Source of the DNA: an uncultured Clostridia bacterium
GTDB taxonomy: Bacteria > Bacillota > Clostridia > Christensenellales > UBA1242
Direction of reading: 5' to 3'
DNA length: 60,008 nucleotides
Assembly (NCBI GenBank): GCA_934749845.1
Contig: CAKVHQ010000008.1
Span: forward strand, 1-60,008
The notes beneath the pieces were generated by a model. It had not been told where the DNA came from. It did not search any database and saw only the letters and a list, made by a program, of their open reading frames with translations. Each line of letters opens with the position of its first letter. Position 1 is the stretch's first letter. Below, in pieces: positions 1 to 7,950 of this stretch. Position numbers and translations under genes: made by a program.

Positions 1-106
1 CTTCTTCTGTTGGATTGCGATTGATTTCGGTATCTCTTTTTCTTTCTATTCTCCAAAGTTTTCCGATAGCTTCAAACGTTGCCTTTAAACCTCTAAAAAA
101 TTTCAT
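1..106 (-). CDS. Partial hypothetical protein cut by window edge
   Basis: Only the first 35 codons are visible; the rest lies left of the window. The start is supported by an AAGGGAG Shine-Dalgarno site at 112-118 on the minus strand. The visible N-terminus is basic (MKFFRGLKATFEAIGKLW...) with an amphipathic look and no recognisable motif. It lies upstream of, and divergent from, the integrase remnant at 359-1393, so it may belong to the same degraded integrated element. No function can be assigned. Confidence 0.5.
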   Translation of the reverse strand, partial: MKFFRGLKATFEAIGKLWRIERKRDTEINRNPTEE

Positions 107-358
107 AATTACTCCCTTATGTAATATTATGAATAAATTATATCATAATAAATAAAAAATCACAATAAAATTTATTTTCATAAAAACAAATTGTTAAATA
201 ATTAAAAATAAAACAATTTTTACTTTGATTTTTAATATTTTTTGTTAAAACATAGATCCCATTATTACATATCACAGGCACGAATTTAATTTTTCTCAAA
301 TCAAAAGAAATAAAAGCCAAAAGTATTTAGATGGATACTTACAAAAGCAAAAATTGAG

Positions 359-1393
359 ATGAATAAAACACTCAAAAATTTAGACCTGCCAAAACAAATT
401 GAACAAAGCAAATAAATTACTCAAGATATATTATTTGTGGATTTTTTCAATAGTTATCTGCAAGTAAAAAAGCAACAAGTAGATCCAATAACTATCAATG
501 CTTACACAAAACAAGCAAGTTGTATTTCAAACTATTTCAAAAATATGCGAATTAAACTTAAAGACTTGAAGCCATATCATATTGAAGGTTTTTATAGAAC
601 GCTCTATGAAAGAGGGTTATCAGGAAATTCTGTTTTGCATTATCACATTTTGATTAGAGAATGTTTGCAATATGCTTTCAAAAACGATTTTGTAAATTTT
701 AATGTCGCAGACAAGGTTGATAGACCAAAAACAGAAGGCTACAAAGCAAGTTTTTACTCAATTGAAGAAATTGAAAAGTTGTTTGATTGCATTAAAGACA
801 ATGAGTGTAAACTACCAATAATGCTTACTGCTATGTATGGTTTTCGTAGAAGTGAAGTTTTGGGATTAAAATGGGAAGCAATAGATTTTGAAAATAAACT
901 CGTTTATGTAAAACACAAAATAGTTGAAACAAGGCTTGATGGAAAGAGATATATTCAAATGTCAGATAAAATGAAAACAAAGACCAGCAAAAGAAATCAA
1001 TTAAGACATATTCGTTTTCACGACCTAAGGCACTCTTGTGCAAGTATAATGCTTAAAAATGGTGTCCCTATGAAACAAATACAAGAATGGCTTGGTCATG
1101 CTGATTTCGGCACAACTGCGAATATTTATAGTCATCTTGATTATTCAGCAAAACAAAGCTCTGCAAATACGATTTCAAATGTTTTTAATTTTGTTGAGCA
1201 AAAAAGTATTCAATCAAAAATTTATGAAGAACAACTTGCAAAAGAAAAAGACAAGACTGAGGAACTAGAAGAAAAACTTGCAAGACTGGAAGAACAATTA
1301 AGACAGCAACAAGAAGATGAAGAATATCAAGAATGGTTAAAAGAAAAAGAAGAACGAAAAAAACGCAAACGACAATCTGATATGGAAATGTAA
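359..1393 (+). pseudogene. Degenerate tyrosine site-specific integrase
   Basis: The longest intact frame runs from a GTG at 437 (318 codons). It shows a phage/ICE integrase core-binding domain (about residues 1-95) and catalytic parts: Arg in the FRRSE box, HDLRH, the LGHAD His and the nucleophile Tyr in NIYSHLD. Two lesions are visible. An in-frame TAA at 413-415 separates an upstream 18-codon piece (ATG at 359) from the rest, so the N-terminal arm-binding domain is missing. Inside the catalytic domain KTKTSKRNQ joins directly to LRHIRFHDLRHS, whereas relatives of this family carry several dozen residues there (from memory of the family). The C-terminus is a Glu/Lys-rich coiled coil. Probably inactive; remnant of an element inserted in tRNA-Lys. 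Confidence 0.75.
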
Positions 1394-1410
1394 AAATTTT
1401 TTATACAAAC

Positions 1411-1452
1411 AAAAAATGCTGGGAATTCTAACGAGTTCTCAGCATTTTTTTT
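1411..1452 (+). terminator. Rho-independent terminator after integrase remnant
   Basis: AATGCTG-GGAA and TTC-TCAGCATT arms fold into an 11-bp stem with one wobble, followed by eight T. It ends the integrase transcript. Confidence 0.8.
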
Positions 1453-1470
1453 GTAAAATTTTTCTTGGTT

Positions 1471-1599
1471 TTATTAGACAATTTATTAGACAGTGCCATT
1501 TTTTGAGCAAAATTAAGCATTATTTGTTTTATTGAAATTGTAAATTTTCAAACGCAAAAATGTCATTTTTTAGACACTTTTTACAAATTTTATTAGACC
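1471..1599 (+). repeat. Four TTATTAGAC(A) direct repeats, possible integrase arm sites
   Basis: The decamer TTATTAGACA occurs exactly at 1471-1480 and 1483-1492, with near copies at 1567-1576 (TTTTTAGACA) and 1590-1599 (TTATTAGACC). They lie between the integrase remnant and the tRNA-derived att copy. Tyrosine integrases bind short direct repeats placed this way (arm-type sites); the assignment here is inferred from position. Confidence 0.5.
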
Positions 1600-1646
1600 C
1601 TTTTGAAATTTGGACATTAAAAAAACCTTATAAATAAAGGGTTTCA

Positions 1647-1665
1647 GTGGTGGTCCCTCAGGGGC
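1647..1665 (+). repeat. 19-bp duplicate of the tRNA-Lys 3' end (att-like scar)
   Basis: Positions 1647-1665 are identical to 1829-1847, the CCA/acceptor/T-arm end of tRNA-Lys. A hairpin plus T-run (read on the minus strand, 1617-1643) follows the copy just as one follows the intact tRNA. This is what integration and later loss of an element at a tRNA 3' end leaves behind. Confidence 0.7.
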
Positions 1666-1735
1666 GACTGCGTAAAGAAAACAGTCTAAATGACTGTTTT
1701 TAGCACAAAGCGGGAGAAAATGTCTTTAGCGAAGC

Positions 1736-1800
1736 GAAAAAAGAATTTTCGGTCTGGCACCGACAGGTGCGAACCCAAAAGGGTTCGAGCCACGAGGGCA
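1736..1800. repeat. Hairpins resembling an inverted tRNA T-arm fragment
   Basis: GGCACC-gaca-GGTGCG and GAACCC-aaaa-GGGTTC form two short hairpins. The second continues as GGGTTCGAGCCACGAGGGCA, which resembles the T-arm and acceptor end of the nearby tRNA-Lys but in opposite orientation. Probably scrambled att/tRNA debris. Confidence 0.35.
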
Positions 1801-1802
1801 TA

Positions 1803-1825
1803 AAAAAACTAGGAATAAACCTAGC
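1803..1825 (-). terminator. Terminator downstream of tRNA-Lys
   Basis: Read on the minus strand, CTAGG-tttatt-CCTAG is followed by seven T just after the tRNA CCA end. Confidence 0.7.
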
Positions 1826-1829
1826 AATG

Positions 1830-1906
1830 TGGTGGTCCCTCAGGGGCTCGAACCCTGGACCCACTGATTAAGAGTCAGTTGCTCTACCAACTGAGCTAAG
1901 GGACCA
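1830..1906 (-). tRNA. tRNA-Lys(CTT)
   Basis: Complete cloverleaf on the minus strand: TGGTCCC/GGGACCA acceptor, D-arm TAGCTCAGTTGGTAGAGCA, anticodon loop CTCTTAA (CTT, Lys), T-loop TTCGAGC and encoded CCA. Its 3' end is duplicated at 1647-1665, marking it as the insertion target of the element remnant to the left. Confidence 0.95.
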
Positions 1907-2016
1907 TATTTAAGACTTTATTATTATAGTATCTTTTTTAGTGTATGTCAATTATTATTTTAATTTTTTCAAATTCATTTTTGTTGTACATTTTACAAGT
2001 TATTAAGTCTGTGTTT

Positions 2017-2046
2017 TTGTCATTTTAATAAAAATTTTCATAAATA
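2017..2046 (+). promoter_or_regulatory. Promoter abutting alr start (leaderless)
   Basis: TTGTCA at 2017-2022 and TAAATA at 2041-2046 with an 18-nt spacer (or ATAAAT at 2040 with 17). The alr ATG at 2053 is 6 nt after the -10 box, so transcription should begin at or next to the start codon. No Shine-Dalgarno site is present. Confidence 0.6.
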
Positions 2047-2052
2047 TTAGAT

Positions 2053-3138
2053 ATGCAATTATCTAATATTTTTACAATTTATCCTAAACACATAATAAAT
2101 AATATTTTGGAATTTAAAAAGCACACAGATGCCAAGATTTGTGCAATAGTCAAGGCTGATGCTTATGGACATGGAATTGAAGGAGTTGTTCAAAGTGTTA
2201 AGGGCTATGTCGATTTTTTTGGTGTTGCAGATGAGTGTGAAGCATTAAAGGTTCGAGCAATAACAAGTAAGCCAATTTTGATATTAAACATGGCTTTGAA
2301 GCAGAATTTAGAAATGCTTATTAAAAATCAAATTAGTTTAAGTGTGTCATCACTAAAATACCTTAAAACAATAATAAATGTAGCAAAAAAATTAAAAATA
2401 AAAGCAAAGGTTCACATAAAAATTAACACAGGCATGAATAGGCTTGGCTTTTCAAATATTGGCAGTTTTAAAAAGGCTTTGGAGTGTTTGAAAAACGAAG
2501 AATTTGTGGCTTTTGAAGGGATTTATACTCACTTTTTTGATAGCACTAATAAAACTGTAACAGAAGTTCAATATAAAGATTTTTGCAAATATGTTGATGA
2601 AGCAAAAATCAACTTTAATCCTATAATTCATGCCAGTGCAAGTAATGCTGTTTTAATGGATAAAAAATATCAATTCGATATGGTAAGACTTGGCATTTCA
2701 ATGTATGGCTATAGCGAACTTGATGTGGCAAAATTCACCCCAGCATTATCGCTAACTTCAAAAATAACAAACTTAATTAAAGTGAAAAAAGGTCAAACTG
2801 TGGGCTACGGTGGAAATTATACAGCACAAAGTAATATTAAAGTGGCTTGCGTTGCACTTGGTTATGCCGACGGTCTATTAAGAGCAAATTCAAATAACGG
2901 AAAGGTAATTGTTAATAAAAAATATGCTCAAATTGTTGGAAACATTTGCATGGATTTGTTTATGATTGATGTTACTAACATAGATTGCAGGGTGGGAGAT
3001 ATTGTTGTAATAATTGGCAAGCAGGGAAATTTGGAAATAACTGCTCAAGACATAGCAAAAAACACCAACACGATTTGTTATGAAGTTTTAACAAATTTAA
3101 AACGAGACCGCATGAATTATCGTGTTAACTTAAAATAA
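2053..3138 (+). CDS. alr: Alanine racemase
   Basis: PLP-dependent interconversion of L- and D-alanine in the cytoplasm, supplying D-Ala for peptidoglycan. The PLP lysine is Lys34 in AIVKADAYGHG, at the usual position near the N-terminus of the TIM barrel. INTGMNRLGF, VRLGISMYG and the second-domain VGYGGNY (catalytic Tyr loop) and CMDLFMIDV segments follow. Length 361 aa is normal. The chosen ATG matches family N-termini and sits at the predicted transcription start, so the mRNA is probably leaderless. It is followed by rsmD, which has its own promoter. Confidence 0.95.
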   Translation: MQLSNIFTIYPKHIINNILEFKKHTDAKICAIVKADAYGHGIEGVVQSVKGYVDFFGVADECEALKVRAITSKPILILNMALKQNLEMLIKNQISLSVSSLKYLKTIINVAKKLKIKAKVHIKINTGMNRLGFSNIGSFKKALECLKNEEFVAFEGIYTHFFDSTNKTVTEVQYKDFCKYVDEAKINFNPIIHASASNAVLMDKKYQFDMVRLGISMYGYSELDVAKFTPALSLTSKITNLIKVKKGQTVGYGGNYTAQSNIKVACVALGYADGLLRANSNNGKVIVNKKYAQIVGNICMDLFMIDVTNIDCRVGDIVVIIGKQGNLEITAQDIAKNTNTICYEVLTNLKRDRMNYRVNLK

Positions 3139-3167
3139 TTGCTGAAAATGATTATTTGTGTTATTCT
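3139..3167 (+). promoter_or_regulatory. Promoter abutting rsmD start (leaderless)
   Basis: TTGCTG at 3139-3144 and TATTCT at 3162-3167, spacer 17 nt; the rsmD ATG is at 3174, 6 nt further on, with no Shine-Dalgarno site between. Confidence 0.5.
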
Positions 3168-3173
3168 TTTCTT

Positions 3174-3740
3174 ATGAGAATTATTGCAGGAAAATTTAAA
3201 GGAAAAGTTTTAAAAGAGTTTGAATTATCATCAACCCGCCCAACAACCGATTTGGTTAAAGGCGCAATTTTTAATATTATAGGCAACAAAATTGTTAACA
3301 CCAATTTTTTAGATTTGTTTTCTGGCACGGGTGCAATCGGTATTGAAGCATTAAGTCGTGGCTCAAAACAAGTTTTTTTTGCGGATAGCAATAAAGAAAG
3401 TGTTAACTTAATAAAAAAGAATTTATCTATAATAAAAGCAGATAATTTTATAATTATGCAAACAGATTGCTTTGAAACTTTAAAAACGCTATATAGTCAA
3501 AACATTAAATTTGATTTGATTTTTTTAGACCCACCATATAGCACCGATTACGCGGAAAAATGCATAAAACTTATATACAAGTTAAATTTATTAAATGAAA
3601 ATGGTTGGATGTTGTGGGAACATGACCAAACTAAACTTAAAGAAACTTCAAAAGTAGAACAAATAAAAACAAAAAAATATGGTAAAAAATATGTTTCAAT
3701 AATTTCAAAAGAAGTATTGGAAAGTTATATAAATTCATAA
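3174..3740 (+). CDS. rsmD: 16S rRNA (guanine966-N2)-methyltransferase
   Basis: SAM-dependent methylation of G966 of 16S rRNA on the 30S subunit. Rossmann methyltransferase of 188 aa. The N-terminal MRIIAGKFKGK is typical of RsmD and fixes the start at 3174 rather than an earlier in-frame ATG at 3156. SAM-binding motif I is DLFSGTGAIGIEALSRG (about residues 47-63) and the catalytic motif IV is FLDPPY (about residues 122-127). No Shine-Dalgarno site; a promoter ends 6 nt upstream. Confidence 0.93.
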   Translation: MRIIAGKFKGKVLKEFELSSTRPTTDLVKGAIFNIIGNKIVNTNFLDLFSGTGAIGIEALSRGSKQVFFADSNKESVNLIKKNLSIIKADNFIIMQTDCFETLKTLYSQNIKFDLIFLDPPYSTDYAEKCIKLIYKLNLLNENGWMLWEHDQTKLKETSKVEQIKTKKYGKKYVSIISKEVLESYINS

Positions 3741-3793
3741 AAATGCATAATTATGCACGATAAAAAATAAACAATAACAAAGTTGGAGTGAAA

Positions 3794-4141
3794 ATGTTAG
3801 TTAAAGAATTAAATATAAAACAGGACATGCCTCCTTGTGATGTTGCTGTAGCAAAAATGGAATTGGAAATTGAAGCGTTATCAAAAAGCGAATATGGAGT
3901 AATTAAAGTTATCCATGGATATGGCAGTCATGGCACAGGTGGAATGATTAGAGCAGAGTGCAGGTTAAGGCTTGCACAGTTAAAAAAGCAAAACAAAATT
4001 TTAGACTTTGTTGAAGGCGAACGCTGGGGCAAGTGGGCAATAGAAAACTTTAATGTCGTTCAATCCTATCCAAGTTTAATTTTGGAAAGTGACATGCAAA
4101 CCTACAACAGTGGTGTGACGATTGTATTTCTAAAGCATTAG
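3794..4141 (+). CDS. Small Smr-domain protein
   Basis: 115-aa stand-alone Smr domain. The hallmark VIHGYGSHGTGGMIR (HGxGxxxG-type nuclease loop) is at about residues 40-55. Smr domains are DNA- or RNA-nicking/binding modules, for example at the C-terminus of MutS2; short stand-alone versions have no settled role. An ATG at 3794 is preferred over the overlapping GTG at 3788 because GGAG at 3785-3788 is the ribosome-binding site. It sits 50 nt after rsmD. Confidence 0.75.
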   Translation: MLVKELNIKQDMPPCDVAVAKMELEIEALSKSEYGVIKVIHGYGSHGTGGMIRAECRLRLAQLKKQNKILDFVEGERWGKWAIENFNVVQSYPSLILESDMQTYNSGVTIVFLKH

Positions 4142-4223
4142 AGTTTTAATATTTTTGTTCATAAAAGATTGTTTGACACTAACCACCATTTTATGATAAA
4201 AATAAAAAGTTTTAGGAGTTTTT

Positions 4224-5189
4224 ATGTTTGGAAAACGAAGCGATGGAAAAGTCGCAAAAAATATAGACCCAATACTTAGAGTAACCAGTGTTATAATGCC
4301 ACATAGGTATGATGCAATGGTTAACTATTTACTTGAAGTTAGATGTGATAGTCTTGACAAATTTATTGAAGAGGAAAGACAAAAGGGCAACGAATTTACA
4401 TATATGCATGTTCTTATTGCTGCAATAGTAAGAATGTATGCCGAACGACCAGCACTCAATCGCTTTACGATGAACACAAGAATTTATAATCGTAAGGGCA
4501 TTTTTGTTTCATTCACAGTTAAAAAATCATTAAGGGACGGTGCAGATGAAACCACTGTTAAACTAGAATTTGACGGCACTGAAAATATTTATCAAGTTAA
4601 ACAAAAAATTGATGATGAAATTGCAAAAAATAAGGGTGCAGACAAAACAAATGGCACAGATAAAACTGCAAAAATGCTATTAAAAATTCCACCATTCTTG
4701 CTTAAAATGACTATGGGCTTTTTAAAGTTTTTAGATAGGCACGGAATGCTTCCTAAAAAACTTATAAAGGTTAGTCCTTTCCACACAAGTTGCTTTTTAA
4801 CCAACATGAAAAGCATCTCGACTGAATATGTGTATCATCACTTGTACGATTTTGGAACAACTGGAATGTTTGCAGGTATGGGAAAAGAAGTTGTAAAACC
4901 AGTTGTGGCAGAAGATGGCGAAACTATAGAAATGGCAAAGGTTTTGCAAATTGGTGTTGTTATCGACGAAAGAATTTGTGACGGGCTTTATTATGCACGA
5001 AGCATTAAAAGAATAAAAAATCATTTACTTTATGTTGACACATTAAAACAAAACTATGTTTACCCACCAACTCCTTTAACCAAAAAAGAACAAAAAAAGC
5101 AATTAAAAATTGAAAAAAAACTTGTAAAAAAACAAGCAAAAATCGCACGCAAAAATGAAAAGTTAAAGAAAAAACAATATGTTTCATAA
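4224..5189 (+). CDS. E2-type 2-oxoacid dehydrogenase acyltransferase-like protein
   Basis: 321 aa, with the fold signature of the CoA-dependent acyltransferase catalytic domain of E2 subunits: FTYMHVLIAAIVRM, PALNRF near the N-terminus and VVIDERICDGLYYAR near the C-terminus. There is no lipoyl domain, no peripheral-subunit binding domain, and no neighbouring E1/E3 genes. The canonical catalytic HxxxDG appears as ERICDG, so His is replaced by Glu and classical acyl transfer is doubtful. The last 40 residues are a Lys-rich basic tail. Ribosome site TAGGAG at 4213-4218. Function unknown. Confidence 0.65.
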   Translation: MFGKRSDGKVAKNIDPILRVTSVIMPHRYDAMVNYLLEVRCDSLDKFIEEERQKGNEFTYMHVLIAAIVRMYAERPALNRFTMNTRIYNRKGIFVSFTVKKSLRDGADETTVKLEFDGTENIYQVKQKIDDEIAKNKGADKTNGTDKTAKMLLKIPPFLLKMTMGFLKFLDRHGMLPKKLIKVSPFHTSCFLTNMKSISTEYVYHHLYDFGTTGMFAGMGKEVVKPVVAEDGETIEMAKVLQIGVVIDERICDGLYYARSIKRIKNHLLYVDTLKQNYVYPPTPLTKKEQKKQLKIEKKLVKKQAKIARKNEKLKKKQYVS

Positions 5190-5191
5190 AA

Positions 5192-5219
5192 AAGCCCTAG
5201 TTAAGTCTAGGGTTTTTTA
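5192..5219 (+). terminator. Terminator after the E2-like gene
   Basis: CCCTAG-ttaagt-CTAGGG stem followed by six T. Confidence 0.85.
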
Positions 5220-5220
5220 T

Positions 5221-5242
5221 AAAAAAACACCCATGTGGGTGC
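5221..5242 (-). terminator. Terminator of the minus-strand gene 5243-5566
   Basis: On the minus strand CACCCACATGGGTG is followed by a seven-T run; it is back to back with the preceding plus-strand terminator. Confidence 0.8.
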
Positions 5243-5566
5243 TTATTTTAAGTTTTCTTCTTCGTTAACAACTCTGTTGTTTAAAGCAGTGTAAACCTTT
5301 TTTTGCAATAATTTTTCGATGGTTTTTCTTGTTTCTTGACGCACTGCGTTATTGCATGAATCAATAGTGAATATCATAGTTCCATCGTCCAAAAAATTTG
5401 CGTCAAAATTAACTTCTTCTTTAAATTTGTCCACAAGTCTATCGTTAACAAATCTCACGAAGTCATCAATTTTCGCTCTTAACTTTTCGCTTTTATTAAA
5501 TTCTGCCTCACTCAAATTTAGTTTTAGCATTACTGTTACGCATTCAATTCTTTCAATGTTGTCCAT
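5243..5566 (-). CDS. Hypothetical cytoplasmic protein
   Basis: 107-aa charged protein, no signal peptide or membrane segment; alternating helix-rich N-terminus and a short beta segment (DGTMIFTID). The start at 5566 is preferred over ATG 5572 because AAGGA lies about 10 nt upstream of the former and only 4 from the latter. It is transcribed alone against its neighbours and has its own terminator. Length and composition recall ZapA-like small proteins but no diagnostic motif is present. Function unknown. Confidence 0.6.
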   Translation of the reverse strand: MDNIERIECVTVMLKLNLSEAEFNKSEKLRAKIDDFVRFVNDRLVDKFKEEVNFDANFLDDGTMIFTIDSCNNAVRQETRKTIEKLLQKKVYTALNNRVVNEEENLK

Positions 5567-5718
5567 ACGCATAATTCCTTTATGCTATAATTTTAGCAAC
5601 TACCAAATTTTTTGTCAACAAAAATAAAAAAATTATTATTTTAGTAATAACTTACTAAATGCAATTTACTTATTTGCAGTTTTGCAAAAAGAATGGTAAA
5701 ATGGTTTTCGAGGATTTT

Positions 5719-7929
5719 ATGGCTGACAATTTACTAAACGAAATGCAACAAAAAATAGTTGAGCACACCGAAGGGGCGGTGCTTGTTTTGGCAGGTGCGG
5801 GAAGCGGAAAAACTAGAGTTTTAACTTATAGAATTGCCAATATTTTAAACAAAGGGCTATGCTATCCAAGCCAAATTTTAGCCATTACTTTCACAAACAA
5901 AGCAGCCGCAGAAATGAGGGAACGACTATCAAAAATATGCTCAAATGCAGAGCATATTTGGGCTCAAACTTTCCATTCCTTCTGTGCAAGATTTTTGCGA
6001 AGTGAAATTCAATTTTTGCCCGGATATAACAAAAATTTTTCTATATACGATGAAACCGACAAAAAGTTGGTTATCAAAAAGATTTTAAAAGCAAACAACT
6101 TGAAAGATGAAGACTATTTAAGCGACCTTATGCACGACATAAGCACATATAAAAACCAAAACATGAGTTTAAACGATTATGGCTTGTTGTACTCCTATAA
6201 GCCTCACTTTGATGTGAACATAAAACTTATGCGAGAGTATGAAGAAGTTATGAACAAAAATAATGCTCTCGATTTTGACGATTTGCTTATAAAAACTTTG
6301 GAATTATTAAAAACCAACTTGGAAGTAAGAGAAAAATATCAAACACATTTTAAGTATGTTTTGATTGACGAATTTCAAGACACCAACGAAGTTCAATATG
6401 AACTTGTTAAAATTTTGGCAGGAAAATACAAAAACATTTTTGCTGTTGGAGATGAAGACCAAAGTATATACTCTTGGCGTGGTGCAAATGTAAAAAACAT
6501 TCAAAAATTTTTAAAAGATTTTGAAAATGCCACACTATATAAACTTGAACAAAATTACAGAAGCACTCAAAATATTATTGAATGTGCAAACAAGGTTATT
6601 AAGCACAATAAAAACAGAATAGACAAAACTTTGTTCACAGAAAACGAAAAGGGAATAAAAGTTCAGTATTTTAACAAATACACCGACCGAGAGGAAGCGG
6701 AATATGTTGTTCAAGAAATATTTAATTTAACTCATCAACTTGGCTATCAGTATAAAGATATTGCAATTTTAATGAGATTAAATGCATTAACTCGTTCGTT
6801 TGAAGATAAACTTTTGTCCTACGACATTCCTTACCGTGTTTTTGGTGGCTTAAAGTTCTATGACAGAGCAGAAATTAAAAATATGCTTGCATACTTAAAA
6901 CTTATAGTAAACCCACAAGACAATGAAAGCTTTAATAGAGTTATAAATTTTCCAAAGCGTAATATCGGCGAAGTTGCCATAGGAAAACTTATGAGCTTTA
7001 GCATGGGGCAAAGTTTAATGAACACACTTTATTCGCTTAACGAAATGGACTTTTTAGATAAAACACTTGCAAAGTTTAGGTCGTTTAGAGATATTATGCT
7101 CGATTTTAAGCAAAAAGCACAGGAAATGTGTGTTAGTGAATTAGTTGAATATATAATCAAGAAATTGGATTTAGAGAGTGTTTATGCAACCGGGAAGGAA
7201 GAAGATGAAAACCGTTTTTACAATTTAAGCGAATTGGTTTCCAGCATAGAGCAGTTTGAAAAAGATAATGAAGGTATAACACTTGAAGAATATTTGCAAA
7301 ATGTTAGTTTGATTTCGGATATAGATACTTTTGACGATGCAAATAATTCGGTAACACTTGCAACAGTTCATTCAGCAAAGGGGCTGGAATTTAAGGTGGT
7401 GTTTGTTGTTGGGCTTGAAGAGAGATATTTTCCTATTATCCGTGATTACGCTAACACAGACGACATGGAAGAAGAGCGAAGGCTAATGTATGTTGCGGTT
7501 ACTCGTGCCATGGAAAGATTATATTTAACAAGTGCAAGCAATAGGTATATGTACGGCAAATCAAACTTTACCATGCCTAGCAGATTTTTAGGGGAAATGG
7601 GCTTTGGCAAAACGCAAAAGAGTGAGGATAGTTATGCCATTTCTTCAAGAGGTGGTTATATTGGAGGCGGAAGTTTTAGCAGTTATGGCTCAAATTCACC
7701 AAAGCCAATGCTGTACTCGTATAGCAAACCAAGTGGCGTTTCCACTCTTAAACAGAACACCGATTTAGACTATAAAGCAGGCGATATTGTCGAGCATAAC
7801 AAATTTGGTCGTGGCGTGGTTGTTAGTTATCAAAAGTCAAGCGACATTTTAACTATAAATTTTGAAGGAATTGGAAATAAAATATTAAGTGCAAAATTTG
7901 CTTCTTTAAAAAAAGTATTTGAGAATTAG
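5719..7929 (+). CDS. pcrA: ATP-dependent DNA helicase PcrA (UvrD family)
   Basis: 3'-5' SF1A helicase for nucleotide excision repair and removal of RecA from DNA. All motifs are visible: Walker A AGAGSGKT near residue 30, motif Ia TFTNKAA, Walker B LIDEFQDTN, motif III DEDQSIYSWRGA, motif IV EQNYRS, motif V VHSAKGLEF and VI YVAVTRA. The C-terminal Tudor-like tail (VEHNKFGRGVV) binds RNA polymerase in relatives. The start at 5719 follows GAGG at 5709 and gives 736 aa; upstream in-frame ATGs at 5659 and 5701 lack a ribosome site. Followed 21 nt later by ligA, the usual pcrA-ligA pair. Confidence 0.97.
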   Translation: MADNLLNEMQQKIVEHTEGAVLVLAGAGSGKTRVLTYRIANILNKGLCYPSQILAITFTNKAAAEMRERLSKICSNAEHIWAQTFHSFCARFLRSEIQFLPGYNKNFSIYDETDKKLVIKKILKANNLKDEDYLSDLMHDISTYKNQNMSLNDYGLLYSYKPHFDVNIKLMREYEEVMNKNNALDFDDLLIKTLELLKTNLEVREKYQTHFKYVLIDEFQDTNEVQYELVKILAGKYKNIFAVGDEDQSIYSWRGANVKNIQKFLKDFENATLYKLEQNYRSTQNIIECANKVIKHNKNRIDKTLFTENEKGIKVQYFNKYTDREEAEYVVQEIFNLTHQLGYQYKDIAILMRLNALTRSFEDKLLSYDIPYRVFGGLKFYDRAEIKNMLAYLKLIVNPQDNESFNRVINFPKRNIGEVAIGKLMSFSMGQSLMNTLYSLNEMDFLDKTLAKFRSFRDIMLDFKQKAQEMCVSELVEYIIKKLDLESVYATGKEEDENRFYNLSELVSSIEQFEKDNEGITLEEYLQNVSLISDIDTFDDANNSVTLATVHSAKGLEFKVVFVVGLEERYFPIIRDYANTDDMEEERRLMYVAVTRAMERLYLTSASNRYMYGKSNFTMPSRFLGEMGFGKTQKSEDSYAISSRGGYIGGGSFSSYGSNSPKPMLYSYSKPSGVSTLKQNTDLDYKAGDIVEHNKFGRGVVVSYQKSSDILTINFEGIGNKILSAKFASLKKVFEN

Positions 7930-7950
7930 TCTTAATAATAAGGGGAAAAC

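Noticed and set aside
138..320. 60-codon minus-strand open frame
   Set aside because: No ribosome site, AT-driven composition, overlaps the integrase upstream region; looks fortuitous.
5243..5566. ZapA cell-division protein
   Set aside because: Size is similar but conserved ZapA residues cannot be recognised.
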